64,000 nt of DNA from Nemania diffusa (taxonomy: Eukaryota; Ascomycota; Sordariomycetes; Xylariales; Xylariaceae): positions 3,038,001 through 3,102,000 of the forward strand of contig JBBPUQ010000002.1 in NCBI GenBank assembly GCA_038501195.1. Direction: 5' to 3'. The notes beneath the pieces are model-generated. The model worked only from the letters and a program-made list of their open reading frames with translations. It made no database searches and was not told the DNA's origin. Positions 35,441 to 48,912 of the stretch are shown here, in pieces; the stretch's first letter is position 1, and each line of letters begins with the position of its first letter. A program made the position numbers and the translations under genes.

Positions 35441-38400
35441 AGCTGGTAACTCTTGATGATGGCCGTAGGGTTAGAGAGACAGCCCGGTCGATGCGACAGT
35501 AAGGGTAACGAACTAGGTTTCTGTTCATACATGGCGTTCGATACCAGCGTCATTGAAACTAATATATATATATAGGATATGATAGAGCAGAACTGCAACC
35601 ATCTGAGTAGGGAGGTCTGGAGCTAGGCCGACAGAGGTGGTAATTATGTTTGCACGCCTGGGTGCTCTACTAGGTTCTGAGGGCCAGACTCTGGCAGGTA
35701 GATATATCAACCATTTAGATATCGACTTAACAGTGCTATTACTATTAGCTTGGATGAATGCTAGCCTGATATGTCTTGCAAAGAGCAACATTAGTCAACT
35801 TTAGAGTTTTATGTCTCTCGCAGCGAAACGAGATCCTGCCTATTCAACTCAGATATAGTTCGCAAAACTATTATAGCGATAGTGACGTAGCATATTTATC
35901 CAGATGCATTTGATTTTAGCAACATTATGATCTAGCCCAGATTTCGTTTATTCTAATAGCCTGAGCAGTCTCAAGCAATGCGTTGAAGAATTAGCGTCTT
36001 TCCCCGCCGGACGAAATACGTGATGAAAATCTACAACTTCGAAGAAACGAGCATATCAGATACACAATCCCTTTAATTCAATGATGATACTATAAGTAGG
36101 ATGGATATGAGCATAGATATACACCTTGAAATCAAATTTCCTGTGTCTAAGATACCAAGGATGATAAGATGTATCTTAATGGAGGCCGAGAATAGTTTGT
36201 TTCTCTAATAAGTGTGAATATAAATTTGGTGCAAAACTGCTATTATGATCGACTTTTACTGTATAAGCTATGACATCAGTCCTCTGGCCTAATATTTCAA
36301 AGAGCTATCTTATATAACGATTTACATATCGAGGCCGGCTTCAAGAATTCTTAGTCACACAAGACATGTTTACGCTGTTAACACATGGGTTTAAGAGAAA
36401 AGCCCAGCGCTTCACCAACGGAAGTGAAGGTCGGTTATATATGTACTTAGTATACCATGAATTGCCATATGAACAACGCTACGCTCAACCACTATTCTTT
36501 AGACTTCTAAGTATTAACTATGAAAGCATTTTGTGTCACATTTGTAGACATACAGAAGATCATATACATAGCAGCTAGATAATATACACGTTAAACATCT
36601 GCTATTAGTAACAAATATTACAGGTGAATATCATAAGACGATAATACTGTCGTTTCCTGACAGCAAAGTCAAATTAGAACACGGCAGCTTGGCACTCACT
36701 TGGTTCCAGAGAAGTTGCCTTGTAGGGATTCACCGTAGGTCCGGTTAGGCTTCTCCCCAATTGTGCGTGTCCGCCTGAGTAGTCATAAATTCTGTACATA
36801 CAGCTCAGTTATGCCGCCACCCGTTTTCACTGCAGAAAAAGAAAAAAGAATTGGGCCAGTTGATTTGTATCATTTGGAACATGTGTGTTTGACATCGGAA
36901 CGAACAAGGCATCATGAAACGCCCAATAACAACGTAGGCCTTGGGTACTGCGCCCTAGATACTTTTCGCTGTGTCAGCAGCCTTGGTTTCCAACGGATGG
37001 TAATTCTTCTAGATTAGAAGCAGCACAGCAACGTGTTGATACTACCCCACGAGATAGTGACTATATTCAACTGTTGATGTAATAAAGGTTTATAAAGTAG
37101 CGCCATCATCACGCCCAAAGTTAGGTCTAAGGGGATTGGCAGACGTTGAAGCATGTCGAAGCGCCAACACTTAAACACGTTTCCATAATAGCATGCTGCT
37201 ATAGTCAACCGGCTCCAGCGAGGTAACTCAAAGGTGTCCATCTACTCCAATTGATATGTATCTTAACCATGCGCCCAAGATGGCGTTGTCAAAAAGGTAC
37301 GGAAAAAGAACAAAGCAGACACTGTGAAGAATACGATGTGTGACATGGAGTTGAAATCCATGGTAGTTGGAAGCTGGAAAGGCCACTTAACTCTACCATT
37401 TTGGCAATGAAGCCTAGTAAATCTCCTAATTAGCACATGTTTCTTCGAAACTAACACCGAGCTAGGCGCCATTGGTAAAGTGGTGCTTCGGTCACGACAT
37501 TTTGATCTGGGGATTGAATGATTCTCGAAACAATCAGATGTTTCGCTGGCCAGGCCCACCTATGAGAAGGTCTCGCTACCCCCGTCAATATGGTTCGGTA
37601 GGTTTGGCACGATTGTTCAAATGCTGGTTGACCTACATCTGGCTGAACATGATTCGCAATTTGGCCCAACTATGGCTCCTTGCCGCTGATAAATGCAAAT
37701 GTAGATGCAGATGCATGCAGGGCGCACGCGCACAGTCCTTTCCGTCTCTGCTCACGGCCACAGATTCGGTCGCAGCAGGAGGGTCGATATGCACAATGTG
37801 GTGCGGTTTGACATGCCTGAGCACATGCTAAGGTCGTGTGTCGTCCAACGTTGAATCGGCAACGGTTTAGGCTGCTGGCCTTGAGATAGGTATGACACCT
37901 TAGACGATCGGGCGAAACGTCCCTCGGACGTGGATTCGCCGGGTCGTCTAATTTTTCATGTGTAGACTGCATCGGTGGCTGCACAGCGACTATTTAGTCA
38001 AGAGCACTCGCGTCCGATGTGTATAAAGTACCACACCAACAATTCGGTGGAAAGGCGGCTCAATTTTCCGCTCAGATGCCAAGGGTCCTAAGATCCACCT
38101 CCCATGCAGACTCTTATGCAGACGCGTGGGTAGACAGACAGATTGTCACATCCAGTACGTCAGGGATTAGAGCTTTGCCCAAACTCGCCAAAGACAGGTC
38201 TATGTTTGAGTTTATAGTGGGAGTGGTTGGCGCCTGGCTTTGGTTTCATTTGCTCGACTTCTTCCGTTTGGCGTTATGTCTACGTAGGTAGACTGAGTAC
38301 CTCGACCGGTCTGCAAGGATGCCACTACTGGAATGGTGCCGAGGCGTTAGCGATCATGCAGCCCCGGCAGAGTGAATGCACGTTGGAGAGCAATTATGTT

Positions 38401-39560
38401 GTCGTGCAAGGTGTGATGGGATGATGAGGGTAGGCAGCGTGTTTTTTTTCTTTTTATTCCAATGTAGTTGCAGAATAGCCATTTTCCCATGGCACACCAG
38501 GGACGCTTTGTCCCTGTGTGACTACGACGGTAGATCGCGGGCAGTCCATCGTGCAGTTACCAAATGCCAATATACATAGTCACGTAGATATATTTTCGAC
38601 ATATGCCATCGTAACTTTGTGTAAATTCGAGAGTTCAAGGTCTGAGGTCACCTTACCAGGATCGCGGTGTGCGGCCATAATGTGGAGCAAACGCTGAGGC
38701 ACATCCGCTGAGACACATCCGTTGGAGCACCTCCGGGCATCCGTTCTTTAAAGTACAGTGTTCGTCGAGACCAGTTAGAATTATGTAGATACACAGACAA
38801 ACCTGCCCAGACGTTGGAAGACAAATCCTGTGAATGAGAAGACGCGTTGAAACGCTGCACTACGACCATCCTAACCTGGACTCGCACCGAGACCGGCTAA
38901 AGCTGCTGACGTGGTTTGAACAGTTGGCAGAGTTACTGAATATTCTATTACTCTCCTGTAATGTGCTGTCTAGGTTTGAATCACAGGAGACAGTGACTCG
39001 ATAGTGACCAAGTTTTGTGTCTCTAGAGTCTCCCAATTTCTATGCAGTATTTTCTTAACGAAAGGTGGATCCGTGGAGAGAGGACTGTGGGTAAGTTTCT
39101 ATTCTTCGATAAAACCCCGAGTTCGTGTTCGCCCCATTACGCGATCAAAAAGAGGGTGGCCCTGACGCTGTACACATACAAATAATCCATGTAGCAAATG
39201 GACAACGTCTGTGAAGTGTCGGTGGCGTCTAGTCGCACGGCCTTGGTCTGGCCTATCTGCTCGGTGGTATTCAGCCAGAGATTCCCCGGACCTAGTACCC
39301 TGCGAGAACTGGAAGGTGGAGAGGGAAACGGTGGAGATGGTGAAGACGGTATTAAGTTAATTTAATGGATTCTGTACCCAATTTATGGAGCCGCAGACGG
39401 GTCTCTGCGGCTGCTAACATTAGCATCACTGCCGGTGGTATAAAAATGTTGAGAGAATACACCCTTATTTCCGTTGAGCTAGTATCGGGCAGCAAAGCAG
39501 CCTAACAGGCTGATGTAGTATACTAGGAATTTCGATGACTTTGCTGTTCGCACCCGGATA
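35441..39560. other. AT-rich gene-poor region
   Basis: About 4.1 kb between the decayed-gene candidate and the Rad55-like gene. The part from 35.8 to 36.7 kb is strongly AT-rich with many TpA steps, as in RIP-mutated repeats, but no parent repeat can be named. ORFs at 37263-38424 have no recognisable content. Confidence 0.5.
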
Positions 39561-41113
39561 TCAAAAACAGGGGGTCACATTTCCACTTGAACCTTCCTCG
39601 GGCTCGGACATTTCAGCGGTCAAGTTGTCATCTTCCTCCACACGGCCCAGGAGAAGGTCTTCGCTTCCTTGCCACTGTGGTGGCATATTTGGCATTTGTG
39701 CTTCGTCTTCATCTTCCCACCCGTAATCTTCTCCCTCACTGTCGGGAATCTCAAAGTCGTTCTCGTCAAACTTTCGCTTCTGATGACGGGGGTTTGCTGA
39801 AAGCGCTAAGGCCGGCCGATTGGTTTCCATATTCAAACCAACAAGGCCATCCTACCGAATTTAATATGAAAAAAAACAAGTCATGATTGGGTTGGAACGT
39901 ACATTGCATATTTCAAAAGGGAATACCAACCCGATACCATTAGGACTGGCTTGGTTGTTGCTCTTTTGCACACCAACAAGGCGCACGCTGCGTAATTCTA
40001 AATTGACCATTGTCCAATCTTGGAAAAGCACCAACCGAGTAGCAATTCCTTGTTCCCAATTAGAGGCACTAATAGCAGGCGTCAGTGCTGCCACACGCTC
40101 AATCTGCATTTTCGTGACACATTGGCTTAACACCACTATGAGGATGTGTCGAGTGGCTGAGAGCTTCTGCAGAGCCGAGATTAGATACTGAAGAACTTGG
40201 AGCCGCCTGGCTGTCACGTTAGAGCCTATAAATGAAAAATCCGTTGTTAGCAAGCTAAACAAGAGAATCTTTCTCTTGAGGGAGCTACCTTTATGGTTTT
40301 GGCGAGGTTCTACATTCTTCGGGAAAGCACGGTTTACTAAACCAGACAGGCCGTCGATCACTACAAGAGATGTACCACTAGGAACGCTGGATGGCCCCGG
40401 TTTGCAAAGAAGCCCAATGAGATGTGCGAGAGTTGGCGTGGAATAGTGAACAAAGCTGCCTATAGCGTCAGGTACACCTGGAGAAGTTGTGGTCCCTTCT
40501 GAAGAAGAAAACGGCGCGCTCATTATTTCACGAAGTCTATGATGGCACAAGGGGTGAAATGTGTCTGCCCGTCGCGTTCAGTACAAAACCCAAAGACAGA
40601 TGCCCTAAAAGTAGGTAAGGCGGATCTCAAGGATAATAACAAAGAGGTGAGCGCAGACTGACCTACCCACACAACTCCACGACCATCTCGTAGCGTGTTG
40701 GCAGCCATTTGCATGCTATAGATAAATGAGCGCACTGCACAATATGGACAGCACGTAGATTGAGATCATACGCTAATGTTGTCTTGCCGGAAGCGGGAGG
40801 CCCCCAAACTTCCACAACCTGGCCTCTCTGGATGCCTCTGCAGAGTTGCGATCCTTCGTCATCCCCAAGAGACAAATCGGACACATTGGCTAATGCCTGA
40901 TCAAGAGCCTCTAGACCAGTAGTGATAAACTGTTGAGGGTCGGTCTTGAGATCGTCCAAGGCTTGCGCTGCTGAAACTGTAGGTAGCCGATCTGGCATGA
41001 ATCAGAGACTTAATCTCGCGTAACAAGGTATTGTTATCATCAGATAACTCACGAGTAGAGGAAAAGTCGAAGCTCGACACGTCCTTGCCATGAATCGACT
41101 CGTATGTCTCCAT
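39561..41113 (-). CDS. Rad55-like RecA-fold recombination protein
   Basis: A Rad51 paralogue that would support Rad51 filaments in homologous recombination. Six exons close in phase: 41113-41053, 40991-40772, 40715-40663, 40564-40289, 40225-39903 and 39851-39561, giving 407 aa (yeast Rad55 is of similar length). FITTGLEALDQAL leads into the core, Walker A is GPPASGKTT with Lys90, and MQMAANTLRDGRGVVWVD follows. Walker B is TSLVVIDGL. The remainder of the RecA core includes RRLQVLQYLISALQKL. The C-terminal ~95 residues are acidic (FEIPDSEGEDYGWEDED). The small third exon of 53 nt is essential: reading through the flanking introns gives two false ORFs. Intron 4 (63 nt, 40288-40226) has no in-frame stop. 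Rad55 versus Rad57 or another paralogue rests on overall pattern; I am confident of the family, less so of the orthologue. Confidence 0.82.
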
Positions 41114-44100
41114 CGTGCCTTGTTATCAGGAATGCCTACATGGTTCCTCATGTGACAATCTTGGAGTTTCTCTGCGCTCCTAGAGGACGGGATTCCGGTG
41201 CGCGTAAGATACGCGATGCAAGGCTGGCGTACGGTAAATTCGCCGTGAGATGGTGACGCTACCTTCAGTGCCGTAAGTGTGAAGTGTGATAGCTAGGTAG
41301 ACCTATCTACGGTAGGCTGTCCAGATTTAGGCAGGTAGGTTAGGTTAGGTAGCTGGCTCAGATTGTAGTACCTACGTCAAAGCGCCTCAAACACGTGACG
41401 CTTTAGGCATCTTAGGGTAGGTACTATCCTTCCGAACCCCGGTCCCAAATCGCCCGCTAGACCGTGGAACTCTAGCATGAGGCTCAAAATCTTGGGGTCG
41501 ACTACCGTACATTGGCATTTTCAACGTTCAATAGTTATCTACAATTCCATCCCTACCTAGTGTATATATATATGCATATACCTATAAACTTTATATATAG
41601 GTATCATTAAGAAGCACTAGCGTTAGGTAACATGCAGGAAACCGCCCTAATATGCATCTTCTCACTCTCCGTGTCTCGTCATTTTGTCATTGTATATATG
41701 TACAAGTACGTACATACATATATACAATCCCTTACGAATTGTGCCATGTCTACTCTACCCTGGATCATATTAGACCGTGGTTATTCGCTTGTCAATACGG
41801 GGAAGGGGAACGGGGAACGGGGAAAGGAGCGCAATTGGCGCCATTGACACTTGCTCCTAAAATGGATAGAAGATCCTTGCCAAGACCCAGCTCAGGTCGC
41901 CAAATTAGGTACTCCCTCCTGTGGGGTTGAGCATTATCTCGCATACGCATACTCGTCGCCTCCTAGAGTTAAAGGCGAGAACGCGCCACTAAGCGTATGG
42001 GGTAGGTAATGGGGCAGATAATGGGGTGCTGAGAGATAAGTATCGTCCTACATAGGAGGCCTGAAATGCTTCAGAATTGACATTCGTATTCTCAAGGTGG
42101 AGATATGCTCAGACTACGGGAACTATTAGCAAACGTCAAAGAAATAAGGATGCGCTACCAAGAGTATACGTATAAGTAGTAACGTACTTACAAAGGGACT
42201 TATACTAGGTATGGCAATCTGCATCGACCAAGGAACACCAGTCCTAGATAGTTCATTGATAGTATGCCGATTGCACAAGTTTAGCGCATGATGCCCTTAT
42301 CACCAGCGACCGGCGAAAGCTACGATTACTTAGCCTCCTCCCCTTAGCCTCATGGACTAAAGGATCCCAGGATGAGCGGCCCGAATCAGTTCTGCTGGAA
42401 CCTAGGTAGGTACCCAGGAACACGCGCAGCAGAATATCCGCTTGGCAAGGCACGTGGTGGTCCCAATGGCTAGATGGCATTTCACCGAGCGCCGGGCCGT
42501 TTACGAGATTCGCCGGCTCCGAGGACGATACCTCAGATATGGTATAGGCACGCTACTGCGATACAGTTATGTCCACCATCTGCGCCGCACAATCTAGTGT
42601 ACCTACGCTATCTGCAGAACAGGTACATACCTGTTCCGAATGCCGGGGTCCCTGAAGAGCCTCCAAGCTGTGGTTTCGTCGTGCATATCAGACTGCAGGA
42701 TCTAGACCTCGCGGCTCGCTTTAATCAGCGTTAACATGCCAAGGCGGTCGAGCATCTCCTGATAATCCTTTCGTGCGTCGATATGCTGTGCAATATCTAC
42801 GCATACTGTCTACCTAGTCTAGGACTTCAGCTTACTGCGTAGGTGTGGATGAAAGGCATTGAATACCTGCTTACTTACATGTAGATGGCTGTGCATGCTA
42901 TCTGCGCAGTAGTCTAGATAGATCACTAACCTCGGGAAACCTCGGTTATCCTGCGTCTTCCCACAGGCCCTACTGTGTAGATGGGTTGGCCTTACAGTAC
43001 CTACCTATGTACCTACCTAAGAGTACGCGTGGAGGGTCGACTCCGGGCTCCTATTGGTTAGGGTGCTAGACTACGCCAAGCGACAGTGCACCGGTAGCGT
43101 ACCCTATCTGGTCGCAACGTCACCTTTAAAGGATCACCGGCAGGGGCTTTGATGCAGGTACGAAGAATATAGGTATGTTGTACAGTTTCAACCAGGTTTC
43201 CTTCTGTGCAATACCTACACTGCACTAAATACTCCATTAAGCAAAGACACCAAGCTCACTAGTGGATGGAGAGACATTATAAAATAGAGAGTAGGTAGTA
43301 CATAAATAGATGGTATTGGTTTAATGTTCTTGTGGTACGTAGTAAGAGCCTTGTGGTGTAGGGCCGCATTTCGGGGTACGCGGGTTTGAAGAGAACACCT
43401 TACACTTATACGACGTCAAACTTCCACCATTCGAAAGTTCGTTAGACAATTGTTGGAACAGTTATAAAAAGAAGAACCTACGTGTATGTGTTGTGTTATT
43501 ATAATATATATGTGTTAAGGTTTATTCTTGGGTTAGTACGATCTTTTAGCATCAAATGACGATATAGGCATACCTATGCTACTGTATTTCTCATCCGTGT
43601 ATTTATAGCTAGCTTCGCTGGTTTTGATACGTGGTTTAGTGTATGGACTTTCTGGTGAGCTAACCACAGCCGCACGGCCGTGGGGGAATGCCCCTTGATG
43701 GCTTATAATCAGCCCGTATGTAGGTATTTATGTATTCTAGATAGGGACTGGCATATTGCTTGCATTTCTGGATTGAGAAACTCGGGATATGCCGAGTGAT
43801 GTGTCAAAAGTACCTAGGTATGTACGCATAACTATAATCTTTACCAAGTTTACCCCGGATTGGGATAAAAGAACTCACCTCATTTTCTTTTTAAATGTTT
43901 TTTTTTTCGTGAAGCAAAATACCTATCTACAAGTAGTTCTCTGGGTGACTTATGTGGTATTAATTTTCTAATTTGGGATAGTGGCCCCCACGCTTGAAGG
44001 CTTTGTGGGGAAAACCATAAAAATCACACGGCTCTGAATCAAGAGATACTTGAATTTGACACGTTACAGTATATAAATTCAATAGTAGAGGACAGTATCT

Positions 44101-46312
44101 TTTCTACACGTTCTACACTTGATAAACTGCAACTCTGTAAGACCTGACTGACTCGTGCTTTGCTCGCCGTAGTGCAGAATACACAGTGAGCACGAGTGTA
44201 GCAGTTAAGATCTTAGCGGCCCAAATTAGTAGTGCCAAGAATTACAAGGACCCTTTATGCGTTGAGTCTTGACTGACGTATAGAAGGACTGGAACTGTGC
44301 GGAGAAAGTAGCATACCCTACAGCCGGGCTCCCTGCCCTCAACGCCTCCTTTGCGGGGATGTAATAAATCACATGTAATTTCTATCAACATTGAATTTCC
44401 AATATGAAAGGTCGTACTTATCATAATATCAAGGGGACCAACGCGGGGCAGGGGGATTCATGTATGAAACAAGTCGCGGTAAATCCTCTTTCCAACCTAT
44501 GATGCTTTGACAACACATAGATATTCCAGACGTAACGACTACCTACATAGGTAACACGAAGAAAAAACTCGAGCTTGATCCACCTATTTCAGGGTATTAG
44601 AATCCCCTCCCCCTTGCCCGGGATTTAAGCGTCGGCGTCTCCTATTGCATCACATCGAGTTCCTCTTGGCTGAATTTCCCAAGCTGTTTGTTATTTGGGT
44701 AGATCATTAAGCTAAGTCACCCGAGACTTGCCATGGTCGGAAGGTATACAGACATACATGATACCACCAGAACCCACTTACTTATGAGTACCTCCTACCA
44801 AAGGTCTTCCCCAGATGCCAAGCCTAAATGAGTCCACGAGAAATTTGGCCAAATATTCACCACTGTACTTTTCACTTCCTAGTGCCAAGTCTATGCAATG
44901 CAGATTTCCCCTGATTGCATATGTGCGCATGATATCTGTGGTAAACCGGTGTGGCCTTCGCAGAGCGGGATAGAATTAGCAATATCATTATCCACAAGCC
45001 ACGACGCCTCTAGGGAGTGCGAGCGGCACGCACGAAGGTGTGGATCGCCAACTCGTCGGTAGCAAAAGATTTCCTAGTTGCTAGAAGACGGTTGCCGCGT
45101 CTAGCGAAGATCTAGAGAATTGGCGGTTCATCTCCGTACAGGACTGCCTTAGAAATAAGTTATGGAATATCATATTATACCTGTAATATGGGCTTCGGTA
45201 AGAACTGATATGAGGGTCAATATGAACATCGAACCACGACTCGTTATGAACAAGCAGCTACCTTGTTCCCCATTCATGTACCTTGGAGGTCGGGAGAAGA
45301 GGATAGCGCTTAGGCGAAGTGACACATGTGAGCACTACCTATTGCACGTGCAGACGTATATGTATCTTCGCGGTCAGGCTGGTGATACTCGTGGGGCTTA
45401 GTCAAACTACAGCGTGAGAGTGACCACATAAGTAGGCTGGATAGGCCGTGAGTTTCCGGGATATCACGGAATTATTGTGCCATGTCAACCTCTTGAACCC
45501 CCACGCTCCCAGTGCACCAAAGCTTAGCCAGATTGGTACGATGATACGCCACATTTGTCGGTAAACGATAGATCTTTCCGAGGCCAGTGGACCCCAGATA
45601 TCGGATACGGCGTCAAGGAGATCATTTGTGCGCCTAGCTAGTCCTGTAGTGTGTACAATATCTATTTAGACGGAATTTGCATGTGGGGTTCAAGGCATTC
45701 TTCATCAGCGAGCTCTCCTAGCGTCCGGGCGGCCAACCGGTGCCAGGTTTGACGAGGCCACCCAGGTATGTATGAAACCCAGGCCGTGATGTTAGCATGA
45801 AGATCTCAAAAAGCTCGAAAAAGCGGTATGAACAGTCTGAGTGGTAAGTTCACTAGTGGCAAGTGATACTTGTATCTTGTATGCCAGATGGTCACGATAT
45901 TGCTGATGTAATCCAGCTAATGAAAAGGGCAAGGAGAAAAGTATATGGAATTTGGCCGTCGCATGTATCTGGGGGTGGCCTAAAACCCCGACGTGGATGG
46001 AGCAGTGTAGCGTCGAAGCAGAGTGTGGGGAGAGCATCCGAGGCCTTGATAGGGACGATGGACGGTGTTATCGTTTGACCCCAGATTGCAACTCGTACCA
46101 TTCCTTAAACGATCATACGAGGCAGCGAACGACGAGATAGAGGCATCTAGTCTCATCGCGCGGAGTAAAGGGGCCGTTCTCTCACATCAAACTAAGTAAA
46201 CTTGGACCTGGTGAAATATCCAAGCCGCAGCTACCTCGAAGATATCGATTTGAGGGGGGCATCGGACAGGCACGCAAGTTGCTAAGGCGAAGCCTGGCCT
46301 CCCTATGCATAT
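41114..46312. other. Gene-poor region upstream of creA, left part
   Basis: About 5.2 kb without a defensible gene. It has GGGGAACGGGGAA repeats near 41801-41825, CCTAGGTAGGTACC near 42400-42413 and GTACCTAGGTATGTAC near 43810-43826. ORFs such as 42474-42734 and 45792-46037 overlap on opposite strands and show no protein pattern. Confidence 0.5.
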
Positions 46313-46645
46313 TCATGGCCCATCAATCACTGCACGGGAGACTCGACTCACCTCGGCCAGAAGGGCGCGGTTCGCCTGAAATACTTTGTCATTTGCAGTA
46401 GGCATTCCGTTCTGAATTATAGCGGGCTCCGCAACCATTGATAGATCAATCGATCTACGCATAAGCCCTGGTCTCAGCACTGATCTGAGTGTCTGCACTA
46501 GGTGCTGCGTAGACAAAACAAGTGACGAGTGAGATGAGGAGGCAGAGCACTCTGTAGCTCCTGTTGTGCGGTTCTTATCTACTGGGGATCCACCCTCTGG
46601 CTTTACATTCTGGGTACTGCCCAACAAGTCCCCCATGTTCTCCAT
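46313..46645 (-). CDS. Candidate hypothetical protein or exon, 110 aa
   Basis: The frame starts MENMGDLLGSTQNVKPEGG and has a balanced, protein-like composition with HLVQTLRSVLRPGLMRRS. A GTGAGT donor follows the Glu of RALLAE near 46354, so it could be a first exon continuing to the left. No acceptor or second exon is convincing. I recognise no family. It is listed because it is the best coding candidate between 41.1 and 49.0 kb. Confidence 0.25.
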   Translation of the reverse strand: MENMGDLLGSTQNVKPEGGSPVDKNRTTGATECSASSSHSSLVLSTQHLVQTLRSVLRPGLMRRSIDLSMVAEPAIIQNGMPTANDKVFQANRALLAEVSRVSRAVIDGP

Positions 46646-48272
46646 ATATCGATCAGCTAGCGAGTATCGTGAATCTCCCTACTTATGTATGCGTACATGC
46701 ACTACCTACGCATACATATCTTCTAAAAAGGCGTCATCAGTCAGCTGGGGTCGAGCCAAGTCGTATGTACATCATGTGTATACAGCCGAGACAGACGCCT
46801 GGGTCGGAACCGAACCAGCGCAGCCTGCATGCATGATATTTGATCTTGTCGAGAATTTGTATCACGCAACTTCATTCCCAGCCAAAGGGTCAAATTGGGA
46901 CGGCGAGTTTTTCTCTCTATTTTTGTTCTTGTATAAGGCCGAGCAGGCGAGTCGCGTTTTCGAGTCAATCAGTTGTCGCATTTTCTCGGTATCCACAAAT
47001 GGCGGTGGTGCTACTTGTCACGGTGGGTTGGCTTACATGAGACTAAAACCGCAACAGGTGAGACTGGATGAATAGGTAGGTAGGTAAGTACTTGATGAAT
47101 AATTTGGTTTTCGAGGGAGAAATTTGCGTCTTTCCCTATCTCTGTGCGCGGCGAGTCTTGGCATCTAAATGGCGGTATTCGTAACAGCAGGTGGCAATCT
47201 TCAAGGGCTACCTACATATAGGTTAAGCAGGGAGGAAAGCAACACAAGTCCAAAATATATGGGTTAATATAGCCCCGGTGGTATAGACTAATACCGGTGG
47301 TGATGTCAACAACAAAAATTGAACGGTGTGATAATATCACGGCCGGCATCCCAGACCGTAACAACTCCAATGTGCAGCCTCATGTGGGTAAGACACAAGC
47401 ACGGCAAGGTGAAGTGGCAGCGAACAACTTGACCTCGTATACACACTGCGTAATAAGGTATTCATGCCCGATACCTTATAGGAATCATTCTTAATATGGG
47501 ACGCTTGCTGGACAGCCAGCCTCATTTGCTAATATTTTCAATATCGATGGAGGTATGGATGCCTAGCCCTGAAACCAGCCAGACTTAAGTACCTAACATA
47601 CCACGCGCATATGTCTTATAACTCTTTTTTCATCCCGATGCATATGCGACTTACCCACCTAAGTAGTTTAGCGGTTATCGTTCGAGTCGGCAAATGCGCA
47701 GGCGCTCTATCTACGCATCCTGGGTAGTACTCGGAGAATGTAGAACATCTTGTTACTGACTCATTCATGCTACTACAAACTTGACCGCTTTACTCCGCAC
47801 CGCCGATTCTTTTCTGTTACGGCCATTCGATTTTTTTTTAATTATTTTTTTATTGAATAACCAAGTTGAGCTACGACGGTATGTCCCACTTTACAAATCT
47901 ATTTCATGCATCCGACCAGATCTCTGTGCTATATGCAAGCTAGATGAGCGATGCTTGCTCATGTCTCATCCTCAGCTCGACGAGAATGGCAAGGGCTGTT
48001 GATTGGTTTCCTAAATGGATGAGAGATGAGTGTCGTCGGTAAATATAAACGCAACAGACAGGTCACCCCAAGGGTGGTGTAATTCTTGTATATGTATCAA
48101 GGTCACTAACTCCCACCCCTCCTCCTCTGTCCGACCGGCTTTGTGTAGTGTGTGTGTGCATGTATCTATGGCTGCATTGATGTTTTCTTTTTCTTTTTCT
48201 TCCAAGGTCCTGGAGCCCCGTCATTGTGCCCAGTGCCGAGTCTATTAACTCTCCATGTGGTATGCAATGGTC

Positions 48273-48289
48273 CCCCACACGCGGTGGGG
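48273..48289. promoter_or_regulatory. Inverted pair of CreA-type sites (CCCCAC / GTGGGG)
   Basis: CCCCAC at 48273-48278 and GTGGGG at 48284-48289 are perfect inverted copies separated by 5 bp. Both match the SYGGRG consensus bound by CreA zinc fingers. They lie about 780 nt before the creA ATG, so autoregulation is possible. Confidence 0.5.
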
Positions 48290-48530
48290 ATCCCGAATTA
48301 ACGAACCGTAGGTACCTTGTATTCTGTACCTTGGTCCTTTGGCCTTGGGTGGTAGGCCCTAGTACAAGGAGAGCCGGAGCAGGGCTCGGGCGGAGACCGA
48401 CAAGTTACAAACTCGCAGGTACCTGAATGCACTGTGCTCCTGGGTGGTCCCTTGTATCATGTAGCGACGACCCGCTGTGTGCGGCAGGGCGCTGAATTAT
48501 CTCCCCCTCCCCCCAAGAGGCCCCCCTACA

Positions 48531-48547
48531 CCCCAGTATATCCCCAG
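48531..48547 (-). promoter_or_regulatory. Direct pair of CreA-type sites (CTGGGG on minus strand)
   Basis: CCCCAG occurs at 48531-48536 and again at 48542-48547, same orientation and 5 bp apart. On the minus strand each reads CTGGGG, a SYGGRG match. Another CTGGAG is at about 48849 and another CCCCAG at 49005-49010. Confidence 0.45.
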
Positions 48548-48856
48548 CGAGGGCGTGGCCTAGGTACATTAGGTACATGCTTGTAGGTCCCACGCTTTTT
48601 TTTCTTACGAGGGCTTGACCTGGCCACTGTCTTATCCTCCGACTTACCTTCTTTAAAACGCACCCGAACCCCCATCTACCCGCACATGCTTTCCCCTCCC
48701 CAAACCTTCAGCCAGACAGCACATAAAAAAAACTTACGTCCTGCGTTCCCCAGATTCCAAGGAGCATAAACATCAACACCATCCCTTATCAGGTGACAAC
48801 TAGTTAACCACCACGAGCCCACCACCGCCACTAGCCCGAAAGCTTCAACTGGAGGA

Positions 48857-48892
48857 TTTTTTTTTGAAAAGAAAAGAAGAAAAAAAAAAACC
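48857..48892. promoter_or_regulatory. Poly(dA:dT) promoter tract
   Basis: A run of nine T is followed by GAAAAGAAAAGAAG and about ten A, ending about 175 nt before the creA start. Such stiff tracts keep fungal promoters free of nucleosomes; that role is inferred. Confidence 0.4.
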
Positions 48893-48912
48893 AAAAGATC
48901 GAACATTTGCGC

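Noticed and set aside
40663..40998. 111-aa frame starting MPDRLPTV as a separate gene or start
   Set aside because: Its first part is exon 2 of the Rad55-like gene, but after Walker A it reads into an intron; splicing at GTATGA and CTATAG gives the conserved MQMAANTLRDGRGVVWV instead.
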